A stretch of 64,000 nt of DNA from Ostreococcus mediterraneus (GCA_012295225.1 WMKK01000022.1:62001-126000); one strand, 5' to 3'; shown: positions 1 through 10,683, numbered from the stretch's first letter. The notes: generated by a model not told the origin, from the letters alone. Numbers and translations are program-made.

Positions 1-163
1 CCTTAGAATTCGTTCAATGTCGAGATGAGCTCGCAGTCATGGCGAACATGATTGATGACAGCAGTCATGCTGCGTCTGCCCCCGCCACGGGACTTGCGCC
101 GCGCGGCAACCGCTCGAACATCGACGCTGGCAAACGCAATAGTTTAACTCGAGAACGCTAATT

Positions 164-804
164 CGCTGAAATGAAAAAGAGATTCCTATATTTCTATAAT
201 TTTCTCGGACATTCGGCGCGGATTTATAGACCTCGGAAAAGTGCGAAAAGAGATTTCTATAACTCTCCCGACGACTAAAATAGCACTTGGTGACGGACGC
301 GCGCGTCAAAAGACGCGCGAAACGAACCAAACAACGCGTCAACTATTGCGCTTCTTTTGTCGTTCAGAGCTTGAAGTTGCGCGCCCTGATGATGGAGCAC
401 TTACGTTTACACGATTCTATGCACAAAAATTACTGTGACATGGTCACTTTTGCTTGAAATACGCACGCGCGCGTAGTGACGCGCGCGACACGCGCGCGCG
501 TGCGGAGACGGTCACAAATGCTTTCGGTACGATGATGGAACGTTCAGGTGCAGAGAAACGCGCGCGATGGCGCATATGTGGCGCTTCCCATGGCGCATCA
601 ATGAATCTCTTTTCGCAACGGAAAACGGCTAAATTAATTGGTCGATTAACTCAAGACTTGTGTCCCTAAACGCTATAATTATAGAGTTTTTTAGAATCCG
701 GCGGACTCTATAATTCGATTATAGAGTCCGCCGGACTCTATAATCCTATAAATATTCGGACATTCGGCGTGAAATTATAGGATTATAGGAATCTCTTTTT
801 CAGC
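164..804. mobile_element. Small element with inverted ends
   Basis: The two ends are inverted copies of GCTGAAA..AAAGAGATTCCTATA (164-190 and about 783-804), and an inner ACATTCGGCG block also recurs inverted. Near 684-742 there is a second palindrome built on ATAGAGTCCGCCGG. No transposase is seen inside; the short open frames are not convincing. It is probably a non-autonomous DNA element, family unknown, and I could not identify a target duplication. Confidence 0.4.
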
Positions 805-1195
805 CTCAGGACCGGGCGAGGGGGGGGGCTCGCCGCGAGCCGCTCGCGACAGTTTCGATTTCGCCCCGAAGTTTCGATTTCGCGGCCGAAAAATTCTATA
901 CCCTGACACACCTTAAAAATGCACTTGTTCTCAAGTCATTATTTTCGAAAAAATTCACGTTGACGATGCACGAAATCACGCACACCACCGGCGACGCGAT
1001 ACTTCACGCATGACGACGAACGAGGCGTCGTTGGAAAGCGCGTAAAACATTAAAAAATATACTCGCGAACCAGCGCTATCGGCGCAGTCGTCGTGGCGCG
1101 AGACGCGCGCAAACACGAAAATTCACGTTTTTAGCTATTTTTTTCGAAAACACGAGTAGTGTGAAATTGTCTTAAAAAACAAGACTATCCAATCA
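805..1195. other. Gene-free stretch with a diverged direct repeat
   Basis: There is no gene here. The segment at about 963-1085 is repeated in the same direction, diverged, at about 1409-1531; shared blocks are GATACTTCACGC, ACGACGAACGA and GTTGGAAAGC. The two copies flank the Harbinger-type terminal sequence at 1196-1395. Confidence 0.45.
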
Positions 1196-1395
1196 GCATG
1201 ACCCAACAGGGCAGCTGTCGCTGAAAAAATTAGGTGACGCGAAATCGGAAAAATGGGCTAATTTTCGGCGTCGTGGCGTTTTTGCGCGCAAAATAGGTCA
1301 TTCTATCTCCCCGTGGGCTAATTTCGTCAAAAAATTAGCTTTTCACTCGATTCGAAAAAATATTAGGTTCGTCTATCTCCCCGTCGGCCTTAGTC
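1196..1395. mobile_element. Harbinger-type terminal sequence, solo
   Basis: This closely resembles the right terminal repeat of the chimeric transposon at 32422-32555, sharing GGGCTAATTTTCGGCGTC, TTTTTGCGCGCAAA and CTATCT-CCCGT-GGCCTTAG. No second end or transposase lies nearby, so it is a solo end or MITE remnant. Confidence 0.55.
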
Positions 1396-1559
1396 ACCCT
1401 TAACCTCCAAGATGCATGAATTTCGTCGGAACCTCGACGACGTGATACTTCACGCGAGACGACGAACGATGTCGCGTTGGAAAGCTCTAAAGTTTTTACA
1501 AAATATATCCGCGAATCAGCGCGATCGAATCCCGCGATTTCGATCGTCCCGTTTCGAAT

Positions 1560-2116
1560 CCCGTTTCGATCATCGAACGAGTGCTGCGACCGACAATGTA
1601 CGGCCTTGAATGGTCATGTGGTAGTGGCACGTTATGGTACCTCCAGCACCTAGCATCACTCCATTCGATTGAGCACGATGAGTACTACATGTCTCTGTGT
1701 GAAAAAAGTACTATCACTCGGCGAACACTTATCAAACAAGTGGACGCCTTTTCATGGATCGAGAAATGCGTTGGTTGATTCTACTGGTTCAATAGTTCCA
1801 AGCGAGTACATTTCGCAAGCTGCAAAATTCGAACGCAAAATAATAATTCATCATGATTGATGGCAGAAACAGGACGGCGTGTTTAAATTTTGTTTTAAGA
1901 CACGGATTACTTCGCGAGCAAGATGGCATCTTAGTATTGGACAATTCTGAGCGCGCTAGATATGCCAAGGGCATGAATGAGGTGCCAAAACACTGGCATC
2001 GCTACGATTTCGCGACGCCAGTGGACACTACGACGATATGGATCAGTCAACTGCAGCGCGACACGGAACAACGGACCAGTCCCTTCATTAACGCGCTCAA
2101 CTGGACTGGGAGCTGA
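1560..2116 (+). pseudogene. Class I SAM-dependent methyltransferase pseudogene
   Basis: The order of motifs is that of a Rossmann-fold methyltransferase, spread over three frames. Near 1599 the frame reads LEWSCGSGTLWYL followed by SIEHDEYY, the SAM-binding glycine loop and acidic strand. Around 1700-1855 another frame carries the middle (WTPFHGSRNALVDSTG). From 1853 a third frame gives IDGRNRTACL, DGILVLDNSER and VPKHWHRY to the stop at 2116. Two frame changes are therefore needed, and no start codon is obvious. The last segment is clearly homologous to the 94-codon ORF repeated in the array at 41525 and onward. The family assignment rests on motif order; substrate unknown. Confidence 0.6.
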
Positions 2117-2911
2117 AACACCACACCAGACCTGAGACCAGAGACCTGAGACACTGGCGGCTGGACGACCAGCCTGCAGCAGGCAGCTGCCAGTGTCTCA
2201 CTGGAGACCCTTGAAACGTTTATATCCGCTAGCATATTGATGATTTTCACCTTGTCTGACAACCTAATGGTAAGAATTGAGCTCAAAATACGCCGAACGC
2301 GCGCACCGATTCAAAAACGAGAATTACTTTTTGGTCGTGGCGATCCGAGCGGATTCCTCCTCAAAAACGGGTTCGAGACTGATGGAGAGTCTCGGGGATG
2401 TGAGTTTTTGCGTATTAGATAACCTTTGTAAGTATTAAAGTTAGCTTTTATTCCGTCACTTTGTGAGGCGGATGTTTCCGCGCACGCCCGAGGACGTGTA
2501 CTTCGGGCGCTCATGATCAAGAGAGCTCCCGGAGACGCGATCCATACTAAAGAACATTTAGCGCTATCAGTTAGATCACCAGAGTGACTCCAACACCATA
2601 CTGAGGGTGTTGGCAGCCTACGATCAGATGTCCAAACATACTGATCTCCCATAGGCTTCATCCTACATATACTATATAAACATGCACCACATACTATAGG
2701 GTCAATAACCCATAGTGAAAGGGACGCCATTTATCACATATAGTCAAATATACATACATTGTATACTTTAAATCTATCAATCGTGTTTTTAAACGCGTCG
2801 GCGTGAGCTCGTTTTGGTGGTACGCGAGCGGGGACGCCTTTTGCTTAGGTGTGGTGAAGTAAACCGCGCCCGCGACAGCACGAGTCATACTCTTCCGTCG
2901 TCGCCACAACG
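2117..2911. other. Gene-free stretch with a compound hairpin
   Basis: No supported gene. A compound hairpin follows the methyltransferase pseudogene: outer arms GAGACACTGGC (2148-2158) and GCCAGTGTCTC (2189-2199), with an inner GGCTGG/CCAGCC stem. The rest is AT-richer sequence ending in the promoter of the sulfotransferase gene. Confidence 0.4.
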
Positions 2912-2919
2912 GTATATAT
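2912..2919 (+). promoter_or_regulatory. TATA box of the sulfotransferase gene
   Basis: GTATATATA lies about 48 bp before the ATG at 2967. The spacing fits a short 5' leader, usual in compact algal genomes. Inference from sequence only. Confidence 0.5.
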
Positions 2920-2966
2920 AGCATCACTGGCGAGCTTCAGGCCGACGTCGTCCAGTGTCTTGGCGA

Positions 2967-3932
2967 ATGTCGCCGGCGAGGCCGTGGGGCGTTTTGGCGT
3001 GCTTGATCGGCTTTCTGTGCGTCTTTCGCGAACAGCTTGCGTTGACAGTGCAATCTATAAATATCGCATGCGAACATAGAGCAGTTGCAAGCGTCGATTT
3101 TTCGAGCCGCTGTAGCTTGAGACCAAAGGTTATTGTGTACAACAGGATACCGAAAGCAGGCAGTTCCACGACTTTAACGCTCATACGGAAACTTGCAGAA
3201 TTAAACAATTTTACCCTCGTTGGCTTGAATCCGCCGTATAACAGTTACTCAAAAGCATCTCGAGCTATTATGGACGCCATAACTCGACCAGAGAGAACTT
3301 TGATAGCTGGGCATTTTCATTTTCCAGAGATCTTCTTTGGCAAGGATGTTGAATACATTAATCTTTTACGCGAGCCTGTGTCACGAATTGTCAGTGATTA
3401 TTACTACTTGAGATACGGTAATCGAGGGAGAAATGATAAAATAGAAGTGTTGCAAACGCGTGGTAATTTTACATTGGATGAATGTGTCCGGCTAGATGAC
3501 ATGAACAGAAAAAGGTGCTTAAATGAAGACTTCGTTAACATTCTTCAAAGTAGATATCTTTGTGGAAGAGACGGAGGTGAATGCGAAGGACTCGCTCTTC
3601 CAGAAGTGAGCGCACGTGCGATGAATAATATGAATAGCGTATACACTGTTGGTGTTTTGGAAAATTATCGGGAATTCTTACAATTACTAGAGCTTGCATT
3701 CCCGGAATTCTTTCGTGGAGCTAGCTTGGCTTATAACGGCAAAAAAACGAATATTGCCCACACAAAGCCTGACTATATTGCTCCAGGGCAAAAAACGATT
3801 CATATACTTTCTAATTTAATCAAATGGGACGTCAAGTTGCATAAACAAGTGGAATCTCAGCAACAACAACATCTACAAGCATGCAGCTCTGTGACAAAAC
3901 ACTCTTCAATGCAAGAAACCTTCGCAGAGTAA
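2967..3932 (+). CDS. Golgi carbohydrate sulfotransferase, 2-O-sulfotransferase type
   Basis: A type II membrane protein of 321 residues that would transfer sulfate from PAPS to a glycan in the Golgi. After a short basic start, residues about 6-20 (GVLACLIGFLCVF) form the signal anchor. The 5'-phosphosulfate loop is seen in YNRIPKAGSSTT, and the 3'-phosphate motif in LREPVSRIVSDYYYLRYG; this spacing matches the heparan-sulfate and uronyl 2-O-sulfotransferase family. The family is usually a little longer (about 350-400 residues), and the C-terminus here is short and glutamine-rich. I chose the ATG at 2967; the GTG at 2955 lies just upstream in frame. The gene converges on the exostosin-like gene. 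The acceptor glycan cannot be told. Confidence 0.75.
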   Translation: MSPARPWGVLACLIGFLCVFREQLALTVQSINIACEHRAVASVDFSSRCSLRPKVIVYNRIPKAGSSTTLTLIRKLAELNNFTLVGLNPPYNSYSKASRAIMDAITRPERTLIAGHFHFPEIFFGKDVEYINLLREPVSRIVSDYYYLRYGNRGRNDKIEVLQTRGNFTLDECVRLDDMNRKRCLNEDFVNILQSRYLCGRDGGECEGLALPEVSARAMNNMNSVYTVGVLENYREFLQLLELAFPEFFRGASLAYNGKKTNIAHTKPDYIAPGQKTIHILSNLIKWDVKLHKQVESQQQQHLQACSSVTKHSSMQETFAE

Positions 3933-4275
3933 AATCAAGTCTTTTACTGCGCTTACATTCGTCGTCAGAAAGTCTTAACATGAAAGAATTTTGCAGCTAA
4001 TGAAAACTCAAAATATAACTTTAATGCACTACAATTAGTTTGTTGTTTTCGTTCGTTTGCCATTTGTTCTTTGTTTCAAGTTGTCTCGTGAGACGAAACA
4101 ACGTGAATTCATGGATGGTCAAGAAAGTCAGTGTAAACATTCGATTGCGTGCTCGTCATTAAATACTAAACGCTACACTATTTCAAATTTCTAAGGTAAT
4201 TCATGCGTGTAACTCGTCACATGCGCGTTCGCCACAGAGCAAGGTTCACTTGCATCACCAAACTCTGACCGTTGT
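3933..4275. other. Shared 3' region of two convergent genes
   Basis: The 343 bp separate the stops of the sulfotransferase (+) and the exostosin-like gene (-). A small inverted repeat, GTTGTCTCGTGAGACGAAACAAC, lies near 4080-4102. Nothing else is recognisable. Confidence 0.4.
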
Positions 4276-5436
4276 TTACAGGAAAGATTTGAGCTCCTCT
4301 TCCCAGTACGCGTGAGTTAATGGCATCGCCGATGGTGGATCTGCGCTAACTATATCATCCATCTTTGAGAACAGATCATCTCGTGTCATTCGCTCCCAAC
4401 TCTTGATATAAATCACTGGTAAACCAGGGAGTATTTTGTGCAACAAGTGATACTCGTCAACGAGGGGAAATGCACCCATGAGTAATGCTTCATGGTGCCT
4501 CCAGCAGTCATGATGAGTTCCCGCAGGTGACATCACAAATGCCGATGCTGCGTAACGCTCCAGTGTGAGCGATGAATTCACTTGCATATACACATTTTGC
4601 ACCGGAACATTTAAGGCTCGCTGTAGAAGCGCTAAAGACGAGGCTCGTTTTTCTCCAGATTTTTTGCCAGCGACGTTGAAATTCGCTTCAATGGCCCTAA
4701 TCGAGCACTGCAGCTTTTGCTCGCAGCTGTTTGTGAATGTCATTCGCGTACGCTCTACTAATGCTAGAATTTCACCTGTGGTCAAACCAATCTTTAACGT
4801 CCCGGTGCCAAGACCAATTGGCAGGAACCTCAATTTTGGATGTCTAAAATTTGACCGGTGCTGTGACACAAAGTAGGCATTTATTCTATCGTCTTCTAAA
4901 ATTTTCCGGAAACACTTTGAAGCCGCTGTGTTTAAATCTGCAGGCGAACCGTGATGGTCGTGACCGTGCGTCACTAAAACAAACGACACGTTACGCTGCG
5001 GGAGACCCGTCAAATATTGTTCAAAACAGCATATGTCTCCTTGGCTAATTTTAAACAAGCGACTCGAAAGTGGTTGATTGTAGTACGTCGTTTTTGAGTT
5101 GTCGCACCGAAAAGATAGGTGAGAGAACATTCCAGTGGTCACTGGCGTTCCTTTCGTAAGCGCGTCTACGACTTTGCCGAGAAATTTCGCCTTCCAACAC
5201 GTGAGCTTCCAACACGACTCACGCCATCGACCTCCTAACTGGTCTAAAATGAGCGGAGGCTGAGTGTTACCAGCGAAGCGTCGATACATTTCCAAAATAA
5301 AGGATGGTGCGTTGCGTTGCGCCATGTACACGTGCACGACGTAAATAAAACTGAAGGTGAGTAGAAGCAACAGCGCTCCGCGCGAGCGCTTCGCCAGGAC
5401 GCTGCTTCGACCTTTACCGTCGCCTCCGCGCGCCAT
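4276..5436 (-). CDS. Exostosin-like glycosyltransferase, type II membrane protein
   Basis: 386 residues from the ATG at 5436 (an in-frame TTG lies three codons upstream). A basic N-terminus is followed by a single membrane span at about residues 21-39 (ALLLLLTFSFIYVVHVYMA), then a lumenal domain. The C-terminal half has the exostosin-type (GT47-like) signature FVMSPAGTHHDCWRHHEALL followed by GAFPLVDEYHLLHKILPGLP, corresponding to the nucleotide-sugar binding region in which a serine/proline/glycine loop precedes a conserved acidic residue. Before it stand VTHGHDHHG and LRFLPIGLGTG. The protein probably adds a sugar to a Golgi glycan; donor and acceptor are unknown. It faces the sulfotransferase gene, which suggests a shared pathway. 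Confidence 0.6.
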   Translation of the reverse strand: MARGGDGKGRSSVLAKRSRGALLLLLTFSFIYVVHVYMAQRNAPSFILEMYRRFAGNTQPPLILDQLGGRWRESCWKLTCWKAKFLGKVVDALTKGTPVTTGMFSHLSFRCDNSKTTYYNQPLSSRLFKISQGDICCFEQYLTGLPQRNVSFVLVTHGHDHHGSPADLNTAASKCFRKILEDDRINAYFVSQHRSNFRHPKLRFLPIGLGTGTLKIGLTTGEILALVERTRMTFTNSCEQKLQCSIRAIEANFNVAGKKSGEKRASSLALLQRALNVPVQNVYMQVNSSLTLERYAASAFVMSPAGTHHDCWRHHEALLMGAFPLVDEYHLLHKILPGLPVIYIKSWERMTRDDLFSKMDDIVSADPPSAMPLTHAYWEEELKSFL

Positions 5437-5783
5437 ATGCTTCAAATCAAACCAACTTACGACCAGTGTCCCGTTTCAGTGAGTGAATGTCAAGCACAAT
5501 CAGTCTCACGCACCCTGTCGTTCCAGTGACCCGCTGTCGTTTTCCTGGTCGTCGTCGTCGTCGCTGTGTTGATGGAATCGAGACGAGCTCCGAAGCGATG
5601 AGGAATGGAAAAATAGAACTCGGTCACGACCCAAACGACTCGATGAGTATTGCACGGCGAATCTTATTCAGATCAGAATTTTCTCTCTCCAGTGTATGGC
5701 GGCGCGACACACACCGTCCTCTCCATCACGCAAAATGAAAAGCGTCATTCAGTCATTTGAGGCCCGCCATCGAGTCTTATGTA
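5437..5783. other. Upstream region of the exostosin-like gene
   Basis: This is leader and promoter sequence for the minus-strand gene, ending at the TA where the pogo element inserted. No TATA box or other site is clear. Confidence 0.35.
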
Positions 5784-8700
5784 CAAGTGTGTTTTTTAAA
5801 AACGTGAGAATTGTGCCATTTTCGACTTTGCGCGAGCATAGCGCCGCGCGTAGACTGCCGTTTGAAATAAAAAAGGGCGACTTTAATAGATCTCAACGCG
5901 TTCTTTCCAACGCCGCGTCGAACGTTGGTATCGACTCACAATCGTCGCGTCGACGGCCGTTTGAATATTTCATTTTTCGCGGCGACTTTTATGAAAAAAA
6001 CGAGCGAACGCTGCGTGAAAAATTTGCTCGGTTGGGGTTTAGAAATGGACCGACGATTGCGCCAGACGCGCGCGCGCCGTCCGTCAAACTACGACGCGTG
6101 GCGTCGCATCGTACGGAAATGTTTTTGTTGCATCATTTCGTTGCACTCGCGCACCCGTAAGACCCTCGCGGCCTTTGCAGTGCTCGTGTTTGTGCGGGTT
6201 GGTTTCGCGCTCGATTGAGTGATGATGGAGACATGCGTGACTTCGAGAGTGCGTCGACGCGCGCATAGGCATCCTATGCGCGTGCGAACGCGCACATAGG
6301 TAGGGGCGATCATTTCACATGCGGTCGTCTTCGTTGTTTTCCTTGGGTGCGCGCGATCGCGCGTTCGGATGGTATGAATGGCGACGTCGGATTTGTTTGA
6401 TTTAGTTAAAAGAAAACAGCACGGAACATATTTTGGACCTTGGTGGCGAGCGACGGCACGTTTGAGCAGTCTGAGAGCGGCGCACGCGTCGATAAGCGTT
6501 TCTTCTTGTTCAGACGATTACTGGATCGCTCACCCGTCCCGATTTGCTCGTTGTTTTCGTCGTTAGCATGAGCTTGCGCTGCTTCTATGGCGGCGTTGGA
6601 TGCGGCAAGCGCTCGCGCGCGCTTTCTCGTCGGCTTACCATCATCTACGGCTTTGTTATGAGCAGCAAATATCTCGGGTTCAATGTTTTGTATCAGCGGA
6701 AGTAGTTGTGCCTTCGATGGGTTCTGTGGCATCGGCGCGCGGTGCGCCCGCATGACATCAATCATGTCTCCTCTAGTCAACTGTCCGCCAAGGTCGTTCT
6801 CGCGCGCCAACGTATCTTTCAAGTCCTTCAAAGTTGCTTTCGCTTCGTCATTCGACGTATAAAGTTGATTCGTTGGTTCCGGAACCCCAGCAACTGCCCG
6901 CGCTTGCATCTCGGCGGCCTTCTTTGCCGTCATAGTAGCCACTCTCCGCTGTGCTACTCGCTCATCGCGTTGCGCGCACAGCGCATCGTATGCCTCCGTG
7001 GCTTCAGGTACTTTGTCCAGCGCTAAGCGAGTGCGTTTTTGAACAGTACTACCTGCTACAACGTTATTTACTTGCTCCTGACTCCTCGCGTCGATATACG
7101 TCGACAGAAAATTCTTATCTTCAGCGGTGAGCTCTTCACCTCTGCGAAGTTTGTTTGACAGCTCCGTTGCGCTGTGAACGACGCACATTTGCCGCAGATA
7201 ACACTTTGCGCTACCGTTCTGTTTGAACTGCGTCTCATTCGCACCCAAGTCAAGCGCGTCGCCCATGGCCAACGCACCCGGCGCACCAGGGATGGAGATG
7301 CGAGTCGTTGTAGCTTGCGCTCTGAGCTCTTGGTCCTCGTCTCCGTCGTTTCTTACACGCGGCGTTCTGTGCGGGTACATCTCCCAAAGTGGGCGACGGT
7401 TAAATGGTTGAAGACCTTGCATCTCAAATCCCTTCATGACAGCTTTTCGCAAAAACGCGTACTGGTAGCCGACGTGTACAGCGTGCCACAAGTCTTGTTG
7501 TCCAAGTGGTAACGCCAAGTTGGTGTTCAACTCGAATTTCGAGATGAACCAATCTGCTGCGATGCGCTTCGCACCCTCACTGGCCGCCTTTTCTTTGCGA
7601 TATTTGACTTTGAACAAACCAAAATTGTACACATCTTCGCCCTGAAGTACGTGAGTGCAGTTTGGCGGCAGAAACGTGAGCTTGACGCCTAGCTTTTTGC
7701 ATATTTTGATGATGTGTGCGGACTGGTGCGTCGAGGCACCGTCTAGGATGATTAAAGCCGGATTCTCAGGCGACAAGTTAGGAATCATGGGCGCTAGATG
7801 ATTGACTAGCCATTCCGCGAAAGCTCGGCCATCAAACGAGGCTTTGGCATTCCCCCTCATGATTTGCGCGCGTTGCGCTTGACCAGTGGCTGGATCCGTG
7901 ATATAGCCAAGAATCTCGGGGACATCCTTTGGATCTCGATTTGTGACAATGTACGGCGCGAGCGCCTCGCCCGCGAGATTTCTAGCACCCATCATGCTAC
8001 AACAGAACGATTTGTCGTGCGTTACCGCCACTTTACCGCATGCGCCCCTCCGAGCGTCACTCGCGCGCATCATCCGAATACCTTTCACATTTTTTTCTTG
8101 TCCCAATTCAAGCTTCATCTCATCACACGTCCATACCCGATGTCGCATCTCTTCGCGCCAACGCAGAACTACGGACATTTTCTCGTTATCATTAAAATTC
8201 AAACACGCTTCTGCAAAGCAAAGCTTCACGGCGATCTCCTTGACGCGTTCAAAAAAATTTGCAATGTTGAATTCACTCGCAGAGTTTTTGCGCAGATGAT
8301 CTACTGCATGCTGTTCTTCCGATTGAAAACCGTAGCGCTTCATAAACCCATACGCCCAACCTTTAGTCAACTCCTTTTCACATGGTTCACGGCCACGTTC
8401 GTCTTTGAAATACTCTTTTGCGACGTCAAGAACGAACTTCCACGAGAGCGCGTAACCAAGCTTCACATAGTGATTGAACACTAGGTGCATCTCCCGTTCC
8501 GCTGCTTCGGAGACGAGTCGCTTGCGACCGCGTCCGTCGGTGCATGCAGACACTTTAATTATCTCGCCCGTTAATTTAAACGCGCTCGACGCGTCCTCCA
8601 CGGCCTTTTTCGTGACCTTGACACCCACCTTGGCGAGCTGCGCGATGGCGCTGTCAACGGGCAACAGCCCCTGTGAAACCTGTTGTACTAAAGCTTCGAA

Positions 8701-9427
8701 TAGCGGCTGCGGATTGGCTTTCTTTTCGTCACTTCGCGTGCGTACTTCTGAAAAATTAAGTTTTCTCGATGTTTTGTCCTTCTCTACGGCCGCCGCGGTC
8801 TCTACAAGGTCGGCAGTCACGTCTTCTATGGCAATTTGATTTATTTCTGAATTCTTTGCCAATTTACTAACTCGCTTTTTGAACGCCTTAAAGTCCACGA
8901 TGTGCAACTTGCACGATAAAGTCTCGCGAAAGAAGTCTTTTACTCTCACTTTGGGCGATTTTCCGCGCGACATACCGTGTAGCAGCCGCGCACGACGCCA
9001 CGCAGTCGCACATTCTCGCGCATCTTTGTCCACTTGCAACTGCTGAACACGCCACGCCTCCAATAACGCGGCATCTTGTATCGTTTCGCGCGCGCTTTTC
9101 GCACCACCCTCAACACGTTCGTTTCCATCATATCGTCGCGTCGACGGCGTTTTAAAGTCCGTCTGCCCGCGTCGCGCGCCCATCGCAATCCGTCAAAATC
9201 GTCCGAAAAAGTCGCCACAGTATTTTACATGGGCACGCGCAGTTGCACGCGCACCGAGGCAACGCGGACGCTCTAAACGCGTGAAACGCGCGCAAACGAA
9301 GGAGCGACGATCGTCGGGCGCCGTTTGCGCGCGTGAGCGCGTCGTGAAGTGGCGTCGTTGCGCGGAAAAGAGCCGTTGGGACTAAATTCAACTATTTTAT
9401 ACCCTAATTTTTTTAAAAACACACTTG
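5784..9427. mobile_element. Pogo-type DNA transposon, apparently complete
   Basis: The ends are inverted: CAAGTGTGTTTTTTAAAAA at 5784 and its complement ending at 9427. Both are flanked by TA (5782-5783 and 9428-9429), the target duplication expected of Tc1/mariner-pogo elements. The element is 3644 bp and carries one long transposase frame on the minus strand. About 620 bp at the left end are non-coding; they occur again at 13978-14466. The insertion sits about 170 bp upstream of the PC-esterase-like gene. An intact frame and clean ends suggest recent activity. Confidence 0.8.
6406..9183 (-). CDS. Pogo-type transposase (DDE_1 superfamily)
   Basis: 925 residues from an ATG. A Tc5/CENP-B-type helix-turn-helix is seen near residue 280 (TKGWAYGFMKRYGF). 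The catalytic domain follows, with aspartates in VWTCDEMKLELGQ, ALIILDGASTHQ and THVLQGEDVYNFGLFK, the usual D-D-D pattern of pogo/Tigger transposases. Near the C-terminus a SAP-like segment (LTRGDMIDVMRAH..NPSKAQLLPLI) and basic clusters (RKRARA, NKKKRLS) may help DNA binding and nuclear entry. The protein is longer than typical pogo transposases (500-700 residues) because of N- and C-terminal extensions. The frame has no breaks. It cuts and pastes the surrounding element at TA sites. Confidence 0.85.
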   Translation of the reverse strand: MGARRGQTDFKTPSTRRYDGNERVEGGAKSARETIQDAALLEAWRVQQLQVDKDARECATAWRRARLLHGMSRGKSPKVRVKDFFRETLSCKLHIVDFKAFKKRVSKLAKNSEINQIAIEDVTADLVETAAAVEKDKTSRKLNFSEVRTRSDEKKANPQPLFEALVQQVSQGLLPVDSAIAQLAKVGVKVTKKAVEDASSAFKLTGEIIKVSACTDGRGRKRLVSEAAEREMHLVFNHYVKLGYALSWKFVLDVAKEYFKDERGREPCEKELTKGWAYGFMKRYGFQSEEQHAVDHLRKNSASEFNIANFFERVKEIAVKLCFAEACLNFNDNEKMSVVLRWREEMRHRVWTCDEMKLELGQEKNVKGIRMMRASDARRGACGKVAVTHDKSFCCSMMGARNLAGEALAPYIVTNRDPKDVPEILGYITDPATGQAQRAQIMRGNAKASFDGRAFAEWLVNHLAPMIPNLSPENPALIILDGASTHQSAHIIKICKKLGVKLTFLPPNCTHVLQGEDVYNFGLFKVKYRKEKAASEGAKRIAADWFISKFELNTNLALPLGQQDLWHAVHVGYQYAFLRKAVMKGFEMQGLQPFNRRPLWEMYPHRTPRVRNDGDEDQELRAQATTTRISIPGAPGALAMGDALDLGANETQFKQNGSAKCYLRQMCVVHSATELSNKLRRGEELTAEDKNFLSTYIDARSQEQVNNVVAGSTVQKRTRLALDKVPEATEAYDALCAQRDERVAQRRVATMTAKKAAEMQARAVAGVPEPTNQLYTSNDEAKATLKDLKDTLARENDLGGQLTRGDMIDVMRAHRAPMPQNPSKAQLLPLIQNIEPEIFAAHNKAVDDGKPTRKRARALAASNAAIEAAQAHANDENNEQIGTGERSSNRLNKKKRLSTRAPLSDCSNVPSLATKVQNMFRAVFF

Positions 9428-9597
9428 TACACATACGGCACCCGTATATTAATGGAAAAATCTATAACCGACGTTGACGTTGGTACTATGCTGATATGTC
9501 CATCTCGCAGTTTAGAAGTCAAGTCTCGCAGTCACAGTTAGGGTTCTGACGCCATAGCACGCGCCGCTCAGCGCTGGGCGACGAGGCGGCGAAGCAC

Positions 9598-10683
9598 ATG
9601 AAACGAGGGCTATGGCGCACGCTCGCGCCTCTGGTGTTACCCGTGTTCGTGCTCGCGGCGTGCGCGCGACGACGCTTGGTGATGATGATGATGGATTTCG
9701 GGCGCGCGGCACAGCAGCAACTGAATCTCACATCATCAGTCGATTCGTCGCGCGAGCATTGCATATATCACATCGGAGACGTGGTATTTGACGAATTGGA
9801 CCGAACGTGGCGTTATCCATCGAATTGTGTTGCGCATTTGCACAAGTTTGACGCGACTCTGGCGCGTGAGGCGCTTTCGGGCAAGTCGCTCTTCTTTCTA
9901 GGTAATAGCGTCAATAGAAGACTTCTCTATGCGATTGCACACATTTTAGGTGGTAGTAACGCGACGTATAACCGTTCACCAGTCGCGGCAGAAATCGTTC
10001 AAGATATTTTTTCGCACACTATTTTTGAAATCGGTGTCAACGCGTCCGGGCACTGCTCGCGTCAGTACAGGTGCTCGACTGCTGCTTTTGGGATAAATCC
10101 TAAGGTGCGAAGCATTTCTGAAAGCTCACTGAAAATGTTCAATTGTCAAAATAAAAGTGCATGGGTTGAAACGAGAAAACTGTTTGATTCAGCGATCGCG
10201 TTGGGGTTCCTCTTCACGTCGACTCCGGTTTTACCAGTCGCCGTTCGATTTTTAGAAATATGGGCTAATCTTGACGATGTAAGTTTTGCAGCATCACCTG
10301 TGGATAATTACGATATTCTTGTTGTTCAAGTACTTATTTTGGACACAAAAGAAGAAAGTTATTTTGAAAAACTATACCAAGCGTTGAAAAAGTTGATGCG
10401 CCGACGCAAAGCGCTCGGTCGCCCGGTTCGAGTCATTCTTTGGGGATCTCCGCATAACCTCGCTTCAGAGTTACACACTACAACAATCATAGAACTAATT
10501 CAACAGGAACTACGACCGCGAATGCGCGATATTGGTGTGACAGTGCTCGATGTCACGTTTGCCACCGCGCACGCCAGCGCGCTCACCTTGGGGCAGCATC
10601 AAAAGGGAAGCCTACATCACTTTATGGATTTCACCAGATTGATGCTCGCGGATATGTTAATAAACACCATCAACACGCTGTAG
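9598..10683 (+). CDS. PC-esterase/SGNH-like O-acyltransferase candidate
   Basis: 361 residues with an N-terminal hydrophobic anchor (TLAPLVLPVFVLAA). The block GKSLFFLGNSVNRRLLYAI matches the GDS block of the PC-esterase family (plant TBL, animal NXPE and CASD1, fungal Cas1p), with asparagine in place of the usual aspartate beside the serine. A late segment, LILDTKEE, precedes VRVILWGSPHNLASE, and the C-terminal HHFMDFTRLMLADML could supply the usual late histidine/aspartate. Such enzymes add or remove O-acetyl groups on Golgi glycans. The pogo element ends about 170 bp upstream and may affect expression. The assignment rests on motif spacing only; an inactive relative is possible because of the GNS variant. 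Confidence 0.5.
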   Translation: MKRGLWRTLAPLVLPVFVLAACARRRLVMMMMDFGRAAQQQLNLTSSVDSSREHCIYHIGDVVFDELDRTWRYPSNCVAHLHKFDATLAREALSGKSLFFLGNSVNRRLLYAIAHILGGSNATYNRSPVAAEIVQDIFSHTIFEIGVNASGHCSRQYRCSTAAFGINPKVRSISESSLKMFNCQNKSAWVETRKLFDSAIALGFLFTSTPVLPVAVRFLEIWANLDDVSFAASPVDNYDILVVQVLILDTKEESYFEKLYQALKKLMRRRKALGRPVRVILWGSPHNLASELHTTTIIELIQQELRPRMRDIGVTVLDVTFATAHASALTLGQHQKGSLHHFMDFTRLMLADMLINTINTL

